Below, one piece after another: positions 21,258 to 32,818 of a stretch of 64,000 bases of DNA. The first letter of the stretch is position 1, and every line of letters starts with the position of its first letter. Origin of the DNA: Exophiala sp. HKRS030 (Eukaryota; Ascomycota; Eurotiomycetes; Chaetothyriales; Herpotrichiellaceae). Below the pieces are notes generated by a model. The model was not told the DNA's origin. It saw nothing but the letters and a program-made list of their open reading frames with translations, and searched no databases. The stretch covers positions 5,022,001 to 5,086,000 of the forward strand of contig JAHWDD010000004.1 of NCBI GenBank assembly GCA_023897205.1, given 5' to 3'. The position numbers and the translations under genes were made by a program.

Positions 21258-21728
21258 ATGGCAATCCCCAATGCGGCTTTGCAAAAGGTGCGGTATTTCA
21301 GTTTGTGGCGGCCTCGCAGACGGCTGACGGTGGTACAGCTACTCCAGGAAGTCGAGACTCAAGCAGTTCTCTCCCAGCAAAAAATCACTCAAACCCAGGC
21401 AGAACTGAGTGCCAAACGACGAGATTCACGGTTGAATCTGCTAACTGCCAATGAACTCAAATCGCTATCCAAGGACACAAAGACCTACGAGGGAGTCGGC
21501 AAGATGTACGAAGTCGGCCCCGACCTTGATCAACACGATGCTAATTAAATGCTTACCAGGTTCGTCGCCGTGCCCATGTCTACCCTCAGCGAACGCCTCG
21601 AGTCCGAATCAACTTCTTTGAATAAAGAGATCTCGGATCTGGAAAAGAGATTGCATTATCAAGAGACAACCTACAAAAATAGCCGGCAACACATTGAAAA
21701 GATCTTACAATCGGCAGCTCGTCCTTGA
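21258..21728 (+). CDS. PFD1: Prefoldin subunit 1 (beta-type)
   Basis: Three exons: 21258-21287, 21339-21505 and 21560-21728, giving 121 residues, the normal family length. The first exon gives MAIPNAALQK; exon 2 continues with LLQEVETQAVLSQQKITQTQ and ends in YEGVGKM; exon 3 begins FVAVPMSTLSERLESE. This is the helix-hairpin-helix order of a beta-type prefoldin: two coiled-coil arms joined by a beta hairpin at KDTKTYEGVGKMF. The hexameric co-chaperone delivers actin and tubulin to the TRiC/CCT chaperonin in the cytosol. The first intron is 51 bp and has no in-frame stop, so unspliced mRNA would read through with 17 extra residues. Confidence 0.92.
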
Positions 21729-22743
21729 AATCACCTTTCGAATCTCCGTGATTGTCCTACCCAGCACGCGACCGGTTTGTTCTCACCGGAGCTGAAGACA
21801 CCATCCTATGGTCACACGCACACACACGCAAACAGCATGTCAGTCGACTTGGCAGTTTCGGCAACCTATGTTCCAAAAATGCCGTTATCAATCTATAATG
21901 GCAGCGAGAAAGACTTTTGTACTGCACCAAAGCCCAGTGTCTGTTGATCTAGATCGCTGTACAACACACTCCATACATATTAGGTGTAATGGCCAATATG
22001 TGGTGGGTCAGAAGTGCATGGAAGAAGCTTTGAAACTCATGCCACATGAGCTTTTACACGTCGTCTAAAACTACGCGAGATAGGTTATCCACCTAAGCGG
22101 AACGAGAGTACTCCGTACTACAAAACACGAGAGCCAGAGAATAGTTCTACGAACGCGGTCTGCCATGAAGCCCAAGGCCACGGAGGCCAGGCGAGGAATG
22201 GACACCCCAAGAATCACGAATTGTAGAGCGCCTAGCACTGAGCACACGGCCATTTCATGGCTCTTACCGTGTGGTCAACTTCGTTCTCAATTTATGCCAA
22301 TACGTTTGGGGTAATTGAGTTGGTATCACTTCACGTACATCGATTCGCCCTATGTCGTGTTCTCTCTGGCATTAACTTGTACCTCCTACCTGTCGAGGGA
22401 CCTACCTTGTCTCGTGACTTGTAGTATCCCAGGAAGCGATCCATGACCAGTTTCTTGTGGCATTTTATAACAACGCTACGAAGACTTCGAGCCGATCTTG
22501 CCAGAAGCTAATTCAACTTTGAACGATACAATCAACTTCCAGGAGACGCAACGTTGCGTGATCTAGATACATGTAGCTACAAAGCCCAGAAGGACTCCAG
22601 AAAATCGAGCTGACATGGGATTGCTCTAAACAACTAAGCCTGTGGCTCATTGATTCATTGATCCATGTCGCGGACAAGGCTCAGAATTGAAAAAGAATTT
22701 TTTTCCATATCCCGAAACCAGCTTGTGCCAGTGACTACTCGAC
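21729..22743. other. Convergent intergenic region
   Basis: Between the 3' ends of the prefoldin and C2H2 regulator genes. A TACTCCGTA element with symmetric AGTAC/GTACT arms lies at 22107-22119. No gene is supported. Confidence 0.5.
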
Positions 22744-25239
22744 TTACGAACCCAGACCGAGAGAAGTCCAATGGAGCAAGACCTGTCGCATCTCTTCGGC
22801 TATTCCCCACTGCGCGGACATTGTGCGTAGGGTGGTTTGGAGTTGGTACAAGGAAAGTCGCAGGTTGAGCCTCCGACAACCCGAGGGAAGAAGCTTCCCC
22901 TGGAAGAATGCTCTACATTCCCTGACTTGCAAAGAGTTGTCACCATGTGCGTAGTCGTCATCCCAATCGGCGACCAGGTTCCAGTTGACACATCGGGGCA
23001 CAGCAACGTCGTGCTGATCCACGGTGCAGAATGTGCAGTAGATTGTCCCTGCCGCGAGCACGGCGGCTAGCGTGCCGGCGCCATATGCGCGGCCAATCGA
23101 CAGACGCTGGGCGATATCTTGGATGGCTATGCCATGTAGCAGAGCTTTTCGTCCCTCCGTGGACTTTGTCCAGCTTCTGAGATGATCGGTGTTTTTCCAA
23201 GTATCCATTCCAGAAGTAAATATGTTTTGGGGGAAGTCTCTGTGCCTGCAGAGCTCTCTCTGAAGACGAGAGGTGTCTATGATGTGATCCAGACAAAGTG
23301 CGTGCCAACGGAGATAGATTTCCAACGTGTCAACTCCAGGATCCAGACCGTTCTGCAGCGCGTTGCGGGTGCGTATCAAAGCGCGCTGGATCTGCTTCTT
23401 GGATGGCAGTCCGACACCCTGCCCGGACGCCAAATTTGACTCCGTAATGACAGCCTGCAGTCCTTCCAGAAGCACAAATATAGAAAACAGAGAATCAACC
23501 GGCATCTTGAGAGGCCCATCGCCGAAAATGGAGAGGTATACATTGCGGAAGGATGGTTGCTGAGTCCAGTGCTGCCGCATTTGGGTAATCCAGTCATCTA
23601 CCGTTCTTGCCTCGAAAATGGCGTCCACTGCGGTGAGAGGCAATGGATTCAGAACATGTTTCCCTACCGGGAAGCCTCCGGAATAACGTGCCAGGTGAGC
23701 ATCGATGATGAACAATCCGTGCACAGCTCGGCGCCGGCATTCGAGAGCTGCCCATGTCTTCCACTTCTCAAGTTTAGTTTGAAGAGGGTCCGAGACATCT
23801 GGTAGATCTTGCAAGCGATATTCCTCGACCTCAAACATGCCTAGCCGTCGAGCCCAAGAGAAGGGCCAGCTGTGGACTGTTTGGGACACTTGTCTTAGCC
23901 TAGCAGACTAAAGGGTTCAGGTCAGCAGGCTGGAATCATTTTCTATCCGAATGGAAAATGCACACCTTGGATAACATGGCGTACAACTGGCCCAAGGCAG
24001 CACAAGTTACGATTTGGCATTTCGAAATTAGCTCCCCTGAAGAGTGTTCGTACACATGATGCCACTTGCACGGCCATTAGCTGTCAGGTGCCTGTGAGAG
24101 GGAAAAATATTGCGCCTACCCTAGTCGACGCGGCGACATATGCAACCTCCCATAGCAGCTCCCCCTAGATCTATCAGCACGAGATCTATAATTCAACTGT
24201 CTGTCTAGAGCCGATGCTTACTTGAGATACGGCATCTGCAGATCCGATGAACAGAGATCCGATCGCGACCATATTCAACAAAACGAAAGGGCTGGTGTTC
24301 TTCATCGCCCACGTTGGTTCGTGAATGATTGGGAAGGAAGGATAGAATTGAGAAAAAAACAGTGACAGACAAGTATCGAAAAAGGAGCAGGTGATGCCTT
24401 TTTGTCTAATTTGACTTTTGTAACTGGCGGTCTTGTGTCCGCATGGTCTGTCAGATGATATCAATCAATCCCTGTGGACTGTACTCACCGCATCTTCGAT
24501 CAGAGCATCCAACTGCACGAGGGCTTGCGGGCTGCTGTTGTCGGCTGGAACGCCCTCGGCATCAGCAATATTTCGGTTGCTGTTAAGCAGTGGGTGAGGC
24601 ATATTGTCCAGCCCCATGCTCGGGGTGTTCGATATCGACCAGCCCAGCGGTGAGGGAAACAAGTATTGTAACATGTCTTCTGTTTCATCGAACGGCATTG
24701 CGCGTGTTGGTTCCTGGTCGGGGTAGTCAAACGAGAGAGACGCAGAATTGAGGGAGCAGATATTGTCGTGTGCTAACGTCGACCATGTAGCACCATTGGT
24801 CCCCAATGCGTCAAGATCAGTCTGGTTGCCCCATTCTGCAACCACTTTGTTCCCAGTGACATCGAAAAGAGGGGTATCGAGGACTTGATGGGCCACTGAG
24901 TCGCCATCCGCTTGGAATTCGCCATGCTGGTACGTTTTTCGGTGTCGATTGAGGGTGTCTAAACGGGCAAATGATCTCTTGCAGCCCTCACAGTTGAAAG
25001 GTCTCTCCCCGGTGTCTGCAAAATTCCGTCAGATTGGCTACAAAAAGGCCCATCACGTACGGGTCCGCTCATGTCGCTGAGTGATCGTTAGTAGTGGCGA
25101 AACAAGACAAGCGAAAGAATGCATGATGTACCAGGAGATGTTCATATTTGGAGAACTCTTTGCGACAAAACCTGCACCGTCGCCTCATCCGGCTCCAGTC
25201 GCGGGCCGCTGAAGAACCCTCAAGCTCATCTGCATTCAT
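22744..25239 (-). CDS. C2H2 zinc-finger transcription factor with fungal-specific regulatory domain
   Basis: Proposed exons: 25239-25132, 25076-25061 (only 16 nt), 25015-24489, about 24431-24222, 24064-23966 and 23907-22744; about 707 residues. ATG 25239 follows in-frame stops. The first two fingers are visible: CRFCRKEFSKYEHLLRHERTH, completed only when the 16-nt exon is included, then CEGCKRSFARLDTLNRH with the TGERPF linker. A disordered acidic region follows, then the fungal_trans domain (FYPSFPIIHEPTW, AALGQLYAMLSK, HSWPFSWARRLGMFE, WKTWAALECRRRAVHGLFIID). The acceptors at 24431 and 24064 (AAG) are the least certain. It should bind DNA in the nucleus. It lies at the left end of the cluster at 26-35 kb and is its likely regulator. 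Confidence 0.85.
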
Positions 25240-26029
25240 CAACGCGTGAAACAGGCCACAAACACCATGGTTGGCTTTATCGGTTATATGCGCCCGTCAT
25301 TATACATTCGAGAGTACTGGTCATGGGGGATACGCTATCGCTGGAGTAATTGGGGACGAAAGAAGGTCGAAGCTTAGACGGGCCGGGATGGCCAAGTGAA
25401 GAAGGGCAAGGTTGTCGGAATTGAGTTTGGTTCTCCACGGTTACGGAGTATACTTCGCCCAGCTGATCTGACTACAGCCGTATACAACGACCTCGAGTGC
25501 AGTGCAAATAGTTCGTAGCCTTTCTTTTCGCCTGTCCTGATTCAACAAATAACTTGATCTCAATAATCTCCATATGCTTAGATGCATTCGTGTGCCGAAG
25601 GCTCTACCTGCGAGAGTGGGTGTCCGAGGATCAAAGGTCCACTGACATGTCCCCGGTTTTGCCCCGGGGCTCCGCTTTGATCGACCTGCCCGAGGCTGGG
25701 GTGGCCAACGCGGCGTTCTCGCACTTGGTCTCCAACCTATCCTTCCCCGCCATCCCCTGACGACAAGTTTCTCCCCAGGGCCAAGCCGCTGCCGAGATTG
25801 CTGGTGGTCAATTCAGACGAAGAGAGCCTCAGCAGTGCGACAGTGCATGGACCGCGAGAATGCGAGATTTGACTCGACAGGAGGCTCCCCTTCCAGAACC
25901 AGGATCGTGGGGATTTTTTTGCTGGTCTAAGCACTAGCTCTAGAATCCATCATTCAGTCCTCGATATGCTTCGAGCATCTTCACCACGAGCACGATAAGA
26001 ACCCCCTCCCCCGCTCCCCCCCCGCAAAA
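25240..26029. other. Intergenic region
   Basis: Promoter of the C2H2 regulator and 3' flank of the first SDR gene. A TACGGAGTA element lies at 25442-25450. Small frames have no recognisable domain. Confidence 0.45.
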
Positions 26030-26924
26030 CTATGCTGTCCAGCCTCCGTCTACCGTCCATGCCGCACCTGTCACGTACGATGCTTGGTCACTTAGAAGGA
26101 ATGCAACGATGTTGGCAACCTCATCTGCGGTTCCTGCCCTTCCCAAAACTCGTGTTGACGGGGAGGCAGCGCCTTGTGTGATCCTCCTGATTTCATCAGA
26201 CATGGCCGTTGCAATTGTCCCTGGTGCCACCGCATTCACTCTGATCCCTCTATGCCCAACATCTCTGGCAGCGGCTTTTGTCAAGCCCATAACCGCGTGT
26301 TTACTGGCCGCATAGATACCACTTTTATCGACGCCACGGAGTCCGGCGACGCTGGATGCGTTGACCTTCAATGGATCGGTGACCAGTCAGTAAAAGATTC
26401 CACAAATTTCTGTCTTTCTCCAGTTCGATCCGGATTATTTCCGACGATGAGTACCTACGATTGAGCCCCCATCCCGCATATTGTTTAATTGCTCCCTCAT
26501 GCAAAAGAAGACACCACTAGCGTTGACATCCATGATTGCATGCCAGTCCTCGTCCGAAGTGTCGCAGAGAGAACCCAACCGGATGATTCCAGCGAAATTG
26601 CCCGCCCCGTGTAGTTGGCCCAGTCGGTCGACCGTCTGTTGGATCCAGTCTTTGACTTCGTTGCTTTTGCTTACATTGACTACCGTAGCAATGTGACCTT
26701 CACCTTCCAGAGATTTCAGCGCAGCTTGAAGCGCGTTTTCCTGTACGTCGGAAATAGAAAGAATGGCGCCCTGGCTAGCCAGAAGTCTTGCAGTCGCCAG
26801 ACCAATACCCGAGGCGGCTCCTGTCACAGCGAACTTGTTGGTATGTGGTAAGTATCATTCTTCCTAGACCTGGTCATTTGTGGAGTGGGAAGATACATAC
26901 AACTCTACCCTCCAAGCCTGTCAT
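26030..26924 (-). CDS. Short-chain dehydrogenase/reductase (classical, FabG-like)
   Basis: Exons 26924-26901 (24 nt), 26833-26459 and 26365-26030 give 244 residues. The first exon codes for MTGLEGRV; exon 2 starts FAVTGAASGIG, so the NAD(P)-binding TGxxxGIG motif is complete only after splicing. The catalytic residues are a Ser in VNASSVAGL and Tyr-Lys in YAASK. PGTIATAM and the VTGAAWTVDGGWTA C-terminus are typical of classical SDRs of the FabG or cyclic-alcohol type. It reduces or oxidises an unknown carbonyl or alcohol in the cytosol. It is transcribed away from the second SDR gene at 27635, and the two share a 710-bp promoter region. Confidence 0.9.
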
Positions 26925-27634
26925 CGTTACCTGTCCGAGAGCTCAGTCGTGGTGTGTACCGGCTTGTGTTAACATCCAATGTGCGAGGTGACTGGGTTTT
27001 CACTACTTTCGTTATTGTTGGAGGTCCACTGCTGATGGATACGTTGACAAAGTGAGAGCACAAAGGTCGTCAACGGCCTCGGTCATCACCACAAATTACG
27101 CATAAAATTTGCGGAGCATGTCCTAAATCTAACCTTGAGTATCAGGCCTGGGCTTTAGAAGCTATGGGGTGAATGCTTGTCTTGGGCGTGCCGCAATCGG
27201 CTACCAGGTACGTCTCAACCGACCACGAATGGTGCCGTAATTGCGGTACCCTTCACTCCCGCAGTCCCGACTCTCACGCCGCAATCCTAACAGTGGCCGG
27301 ATCCTTCCCTCTTTCTGTAGGCGTGGATAGCCAGTTGTTCCGGCGAGAAAAAGCCTTTCTTCGAATTGATTGAACATAAGGGACAAGTTAGGCCCCGCCA
27401 ATAAGAAACTAATAAGCTTTATTCATGTCCATCCTCTATGGCGTAGTAGATGGGAGTGCATTCAATGTCGAGATAAGACAGGTAGACACCCAATAAAGAG
27501 CCTTGTTACTGCCTTACTGAACAGACTCTTAGGTTGCGTTGGATAAGGGAAAATTCTCACTTGAGCAAGAGATCAATCGTTGTCTTCCATCACCATCAAG
27601 AGCTCTATGCACGACCATTTCATCAAAATCCACT
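26925..27634. promoter_or_regulatory. Shared promoter of two divergent SDR genes with three CCGCAAT sites
   Basis: CCGCAAT occurs at 27191-27197 and 27279-27285 on the plus strand and at 27240-27246 on the minus strand, all within 95 bp. The minus-strand site reads GTACCGCAATTACGGCAC, matching GTACCGCAATCGCGGCAC at 30946-30963 upstream of the cluster's transporter in all but two positions. A regulator common to the cluster is inferred. Confidence 0.5.
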
Positions 27635-28546
27635 ATGAAGACAGCCATCATCACAGGAGCATCGTCTGGTATCGGGCTCGCTCTTACACGTCATCTTCTC
27701 ACACTCAAAAGTCCACGCTGGCGCGTGATTATGGCCGCACGACATCCTCCACATGAAGCCCTGGACATCGACCCGGTCCGGGCGTTGTTCGTTCCAACGG
27801 ACGTTTCCTCATGGACAGACATGACGGCTCTGTTCGAGACAGCATGGGCCTGGACTGAGATAGCAACAGATTCTGCGACAGAGAGCAACAGGATTGACTT
27901 TGTTGCCGCCAATGCCGGGACCGACGACAAGGAGTCAATCTATGCTCCGATGAACCTTGACGTCGGTCCAGAAAAACCTGACCTCACATGTGTCGAGGTC
28001 AATTTTCTGAGCGTGTTCTATGCGCTGAAGCTTTTCGTATACTATGCTCGCAAGACAAGAGCGTCCATGATTGACGCATCCGACTTCAACCCCAAAATGG
28101 TCATCACAGGGAGCTGTGTTGGACAATATCCGTTCGTCGTCGCGCCACAATACTGTGCAGCTAAGCATGGAGTCGTCGGACTAACACGCTCCGTGGGTCG
28201 CAAGCTGCTGGATGACGACAACGTGGCTGTCAACTGCGTGATGCCAGGATTCGTGCCCACCGGGTTGGCGTCTCCAGAACTTCTTGCCGCATGGCCTCGG
28301 GAGCATCAGACATCAATGGACGCCGTGATCAGAGCATTCATGGAGTTAATCGACGACAAAGGCCTAGTCAAACAAGATGGGTTGAGTAATGGAACGTCGG
28401 GAGTCATCAAGACCGCTCACACGGTCGAAGTGGTTGGCCACGATCTATTCTATCGCACGGAAGTGGAAAGTGCAAATGAGAGCATGGCATTCTTGAGAGC
28501 CCAGGCAGAGCCAGGTGGGCTTTGGCAATCTATGTATCGAGAATAG
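27635..28546 (+). CDS. Short-chain dehydrogenase/reductase
   Basis: 303 residues from ATG 27635 without introns; the open frame extends upstream only with a TTG codon. It starts with MKTAIITGASSGIGLAL, the SDR dinucleotide-binding motif. FVAANAGT corresponds to the NNAG motif, the catalytic Ser is in VITGSCVGQY, and the catalytic pair is YCAAK, giving YxxxK. PGFVPTGL follows. The overall pattern resembles 15-hydroxyprostaglandin dehydrogenase-like fungal SDRs. The substrate is unknown. It diverges from the SDR gene at 26030-26924 and converges on the transporter gene ending at 28823. Confidence 0.9.
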   Translation: MKTAIITGASSGIGLALTRHLLTLKSPRWRVIMAARHPPHEALDIDPVRALFVPTDVSSWTDMTALFETAWAWTEIATDSATESNRIDFVAANAGTDDKESIYAPMNLDVGPEKPDLTCVEVNFLSVFYALKLFVYYARKTRASMIDASDFNPKMVITGSCVGQYPFVVAPQYCAAKHGVVGLTRSVGRKLLDDDNVAVNCVMPGFVPTGLASPELLAAWPREHQTSMDAVIRAFMELIDDKGLVKQDGLSNGTSGVIKTAHTVEVVGHDLFYRTEVESANESMAFLRAQAEPGGLWQSMYRE

Positions 28547-28822
28547 GACACGAATTGGATACTGCCAGGGCAGGAACGGTTAGAGTTGACAGCTTTCATA
28601 GAGAGGACGCTGTGTCCGGTGCACTACACAATCGATGAGTTTTACTAACCAACGTGCATCCATTGCAAGACAAACTAATTCAATCCCCCGGACTCAACTA
28701 TTTTCATCAACTTCAGCACTATCTTGTCATCTTTTCGAGAGAAAGAGAATTTTTCTCTGCGAACCTCCTCGAGAAAGCAGTCGCAATCTAGCCTCTTCAA
28801 TTCCAACCTCAATATCGAAATT

Positions 28823-30572
28823 TCAAGGTGTATCCTCCGCCTCTCCTGCAGCGATCTTGACATTCCGTGTAGTAGAAGTTTTCCAAGCAGGTTTTCCCGA
28901 AAAGAAATACTCGTCGATCTGTTCCAAGGTCAAACGTGCAGTCTCGGGTACGAAGAAAAATGTCAACAGCAGCATCGCAAAAGTCACGCCTAAGATCAGC
29001 ATCTAGTCAGCCTCAGGTAACAAAGTATGTCTTTTTGCTTCGCTGCTCGAGTGAGATGCTTTGGACACAATGGTGAACATACCGGCATAGAAATAGCCCA
29101 CAGTAAGACCCATATTGCCGTAATCCACGCTGAGCATGTAAGGACCATAGAAGCTTGCAGCGAATCCAAAAATCTGATAGATCGTAGTGGTAGACGCCTG
29201 ACCATAGGTGCGAAGGCGGAGACTGTGTTGTTCTGGAGCAGCAATCCAGACGCTGGTGCCGATAAAAAGGCCAAATAGGTAGGCCCACAGGAAGAGAAAC
29301 ACAAGGAGGATGACCTTGGCCTTACTGCTACTCTGGCCTAGCGTGGATCCAACGATTGCTATTATCAGCATACACACGACCATGGTGCTGTAGCCGCAGA
29401 GCATGGAGAAACGGCGACCACCGTACTCGACGACAAGAGGGCCAAGGAGAGAGCCTGCCATCGTACAAGCCGCGATAATGAAGTTGTTCAGGAACACATT
29501 GGGAACACCGACTTTAGCGAGGAAGATGGCTCCGTACGGTCCGGTGAATTTGCTCCCAGTGATGGCCAGGCCAACCATGATTAGGCCGGAGGTAAAAGTA
29601 CGTCTGAAATTGCCTCGACGGTAAATCTCAGTCCAGGTCGACGACGATGCGAGCGTCGTCTCCATCTCGATATGGCCTTGTACATCTTGAATCTGGAGTA
29701 GAATATCTGGATGGTCGACGGGGCGAGCGTAGAACCAGGCAAATGATCTTTTTGCGGCTTCGTCGCGACCCTTGGTGAGGAGCCACCGTGGTGACTCGGG
29801 AAACAGTAGTACACCAAAGCCCAGGATGAATGACAACGGGATCTGGCAGATGATTGGGATCTGCCATGCCAGGTTGCTGTGCGTGTAGGTCGAGGAGCCC
29901 CAGCAGACGGCCGCCGCGACGGCGTTGCCAGTGCCCAATCCGACGTTGTACAGAGCGAGAAGCATACCACGCTTCCTGGCCAATGTGCACTCTGCTCCGT
30001 AGACGGGGGCTGCAGCAATGATGTGACCCAACCCGACACCCCCGATACATTTACAGGCGAGGTATGCCGTGAGATTTCCGGCCGTCCCAAGCATCCCTGC
30101 CGCGCCGATAGCTGCCAGGGCGGCACCAACTTGAATAGTTCCTCGGCGCCCAAGGAAGTTGCCTACGACGCCACTGATCGCTCCGCCCAATGCGATGAAA
30201 AGAAGAGTCAGGGATACGAGGCCTTGTTGAAGAGCGGTTTGCGAGCAAACTACCGTGGTGACGCCGGTTATAGAATCAGTCTTGGGTCCACAGTGGCCAA
30301 AGGACTTTTTGTAGGATGCCATCTGAAGAACAGTGCCGCCATAACCTGGACAAGTCGTCGTTAGAAGAAGCGTTTGGGGGAAGGCAATGTCTCGTCAGCT
30401 TACCGAGATCGAAATTGAAGATCCATCCAGCCAGAGCAATGAAGGAGGAGAAGGCGATCATTTGCCATGTGGTTTTCTGACGGGCGACGGCTGCGGCCGG
30501 CTGTGCCTCATTGTGAGAGTGCTCAATGGTCTCAATGCCATCCTTGTGGATCTCTGTTCGCTGCGAAGTCAT
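28823..30572 (-). CDS. MFS sugar-porter family transporter
   Basis: Exons 30572-30404, 30345-29083 and 28989-28823; 532 residues. It starts with a hydrophilic leader, then the first membrane segment with NFDLGYGGTVLQM in place of the usual FGYDQG. Sugar-porter signatures follow: GNFLGRRGT, PVYGAECTLARKRG (form of PxYxxE) and PESPRWLLTKGR. The last exon closes with FFFVPETARLTLEQIDEYF, a variant of PETKGxTLEEID, and ends in a short tail. Twelve membrane segments are expected in the plasma membrane. The family includes hexose, disaccharide, quinate and other porters; the cargo here is probably the substrate of the surrounding enzymes and need not be a sugar. Confidence 0.9.
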
Positions 30573-31257
30573 GTTGGAAGGCTTTAGAGGTTGTAAAGAA
30601 CCTGGTGGATGAAGGAATGGATGGAACGAGCCACGAAGGGTTTGGAATGGAGAAGAATGAAAAACTGGAGGTGGTGCGCTGGCACAGGACTTATAATGAC
30701 TTTCTATGGTCACACAGTACAGGAGCACGAGGCGAACTTTCAAGTATAGAAGCAGAAATCAGAGTCAACCATCAGCATTACTGACCCCAGGAGCAGCGCC
30801 AATCATCTCTTGGACAATCATCAACCTTCCGTCCCTGTCCCCGCGCGTCAATCTCATGGATTGATCCCCCATCATGCTCCCCGCAGCATTCCCCACGCTC
30901 CAGCTCCTGTAGCGGACATCCTGCCCCGGCCCACGATTGTCAATGGTACCGCAATCGCGGCACTCGCTTCGATAAATCGGCTGGACCTAGCGTAAAAGGT
31001 TAATGAGGTCCCTCCTTTTCTCCAAGGAGGATCTGGGAAAGATTTGTTTGTACTCCGTACAGTACGGATGAACTGCTTCTGAGTAGTTTTTTGTGCTTGG
31101 GCGGAGGTGCTGGGGAAGTCAGATTACTGCCGATTTCTGAATCAATCATGTGTTTGGTTCGCTGGCTCTGGGGAGTGTCATACCAAGGAAGGAAGCTATT
31201 TCAGATGTGACCCTGGTTAAAGCCAATGATGTAGAATTTTGATGTCAATAGAGACAA
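30573..31257. promoter_or_regulatory. Transporter promoter with an extended CCGCAAT site
   Basis: Upstream of the sugar-porter gene, GTACCGCAATCGCGGCAC lies at 30946-30963, about 375 bp before its ATG. A TACTCCGTA element with TGTAC/GTACA arms lies at 31049-31061. The right part is the 3' flank of the amidohydrolase gene. Confidence 0.45.
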
Positions 31258-32262
31258 CTACAAGTTATTCTTCTGTTTAGAGAAAAGCAGCCGCCGCGCA
31301 TTGCCAAAAGCTACGTTGTCTCGATCCTCCTTCTCAGAAAACACCTTCGGTAGCCACTCATCATGGTCCTTGGATAGCCCGGTCACGATCCCCAGTGGCG
31401 TCCAAGGAAAATCTGTGCCGTAGAGAATCCGCTGAGGCGAGACATGCTGTAAAAGACCTGTCAACTGCTCGGGGAAAGGCCACCCTGCTGTATCAAAATA
31501 GAACTGCCGATTCAGCTGAGCATTCACTTTGTCGTAAGTCATTTCATCTCCCAGCCCGACGATAGGACTGGCACCACACATGCGACGAATCAAGGGTGGT
31601 AGAGCACCACCACAATGTGAGAGAATATACGTGATGTTTGGGTACTTGGTGACGGTTCCAGAGATGAACAAGTTGGCCGCTGCTCGTGCTGTCTCGAAGA
31701 AAAATTCCAGCATGGGGCGAGGAATGTTGACCAAGGGGCTAGCTGCCTGACCCGTTCTCAAGCAAGGTGTAGTCGGGTGGATGAAGACAACGCTCCGGTT
31801 CTCATTGAGGGCAGCCATGACTGCATCAAATTCCGGATCGCCCAGATAAGTTCCATGATGGTTCGTCTCGACGACAACACCGTCAGCATTGAGATCATTA
31901 GGGTCGAATATCGCCTTGATCTCTTCCAGGGTTCCCGCAACATCAGGGAGAGGGGTCGAGGCAAAGAATCCAATTCGATCAGGACAACGCCGTTTGAAGT
32001 TTGCAGCCTCAACATTGCATTGCCGTGTGACAACCCGTGCTAATTCATCGTTGCCCTGTACGAGATGTGTACCGGGAGAAGTAATACTGAGGTAGGCCTT
32101 TTCGATATCGAGCGAGTCCATCATCGCGAGATGCGATTCCTCTGACCACGTTGGATATCCTGGCATACCATCAGGATGGGCGTGGCCATTTTCGATACAC
32201 GTCTGGCGATACTTTTCTGGCACGTAGTGTGAATGCACGTCGATCTTCTTTGCAGGTGCCAT
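31258..32262 (-). CDS. Amidohydrolase-2 family enzyme (ACMSD / aromatic acid decarboxylase type)
   Basis: A 334-residue intronless frame from ATG 32262. It begins KKIDVHSHYVP, the HxH metal motif of the family, and continues with FIHPTTP (metal His), YILSHCGGALP (metal His) and LYGTDFPW (metal Asp), the full zinc site of ACMSD-type TIM barrels. Family members include aminocarboxymuconate-semialdehyde decarboxylase, gamma-resorcylate decarboxylase and fungal 6-methylsalicylate decarboxylases, so non-oxidative decarboxylation of an aromatic or muconate-type acid is the best guess; hydrolysis of a lactone is an alternative. It is divergent from the monooxygenase gene, sharing a 556-bp promoter, which suggests the two act together. 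Confidence 0.9.
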   Translation of the reverse strand: MAPAKKIDVHSHYVPEKYRQTCIENGHAHPDGMPGYPTWSEESHLAMMDSLDIEKAYLSITSPGTHLVQGNDELARVVTRQCNVEAANFKRRCPDRIGFFASTPLPDVAGTLEEIKAIFDPNDLNADGVVVETNHHGTYLGDPEFDAVMAALNENRSVVFIHPTTPCLRTGQAASPLVNIPRPMLEFFFETARAAANLFISGTVTKYPNITYILSHCGGALPPLIRRMCGASPIVGLGDEMTYDKVNAQLNRQFYFDTAGWPFPEQLTGLLQHVSPQRILYGTDFPWTPLGIVTGLSKDHDEWLPKVFSEKEDRDNVAFGNARRLLFSKQKNNL

Positions 32263-32818
32263 GTTGAGTTGGGTTCAGTATGCGGTTGAGGACGAAGTGT
32301 TCGAACAGCAATATAAATGACTTAGACAAAGTGAGGTCTAAATTTTAACCATCAATTGACCTCGCTGACAACAAAGCGGCTAGCTACTTTATTCTAGGTA
32401 GCCAATCCTTCACGGAGATGTCTCGAAGATGAAAACTTCACTACTCGCGTCTTAGGAGGGGGGCCTGCATTGGACTTCCGGGGAGAGGTCGGTACAGCAA
32501 AGAGGTGCAAGGGATATTCTTGTCTGAAGCAGTTGCCGCAATGATGGTGTTCGTGACCCGCAATTTTGCGGGACGCTATCAAGGGAGGGGAAATGGGGAT
32601 TGGGGTTCCAGACCCCTTAGCCAACAGCCTCGCGGGAAGCGCACAGCACCATCCAGACTGTGGCCATCTCGTATCTTCAATTAAAAGAGTACACATAGCA
32701 GCGTGTGCAAACACTGCTGCTTATCATTGTCGTCGCCGTTCAACCAAGTGTTTGTCGTCTTCACCATCCTAATATCTATTGCCTGAATCATCAACAAAAC
32801 ACTTCAATTAAAGCAACA
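32263..32818. promoter_or_regulatory. Divergent promoter with a perfect CCGCAA inverted repeat
   Basis: Between the amidohydrolase and Baeyer-Villiger monooxygenase genes. CCGCAAT occurs at 32536-32542, and CCCGCAATTTTGCGGG at 32557-32572 is a perfect 7-bp inverted repeat with a 2-bp spacer. This is the layout expected for a dimeric regulator site serving both genes. The same core occurs in the other cluster promoters. Confidence 0.5.
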
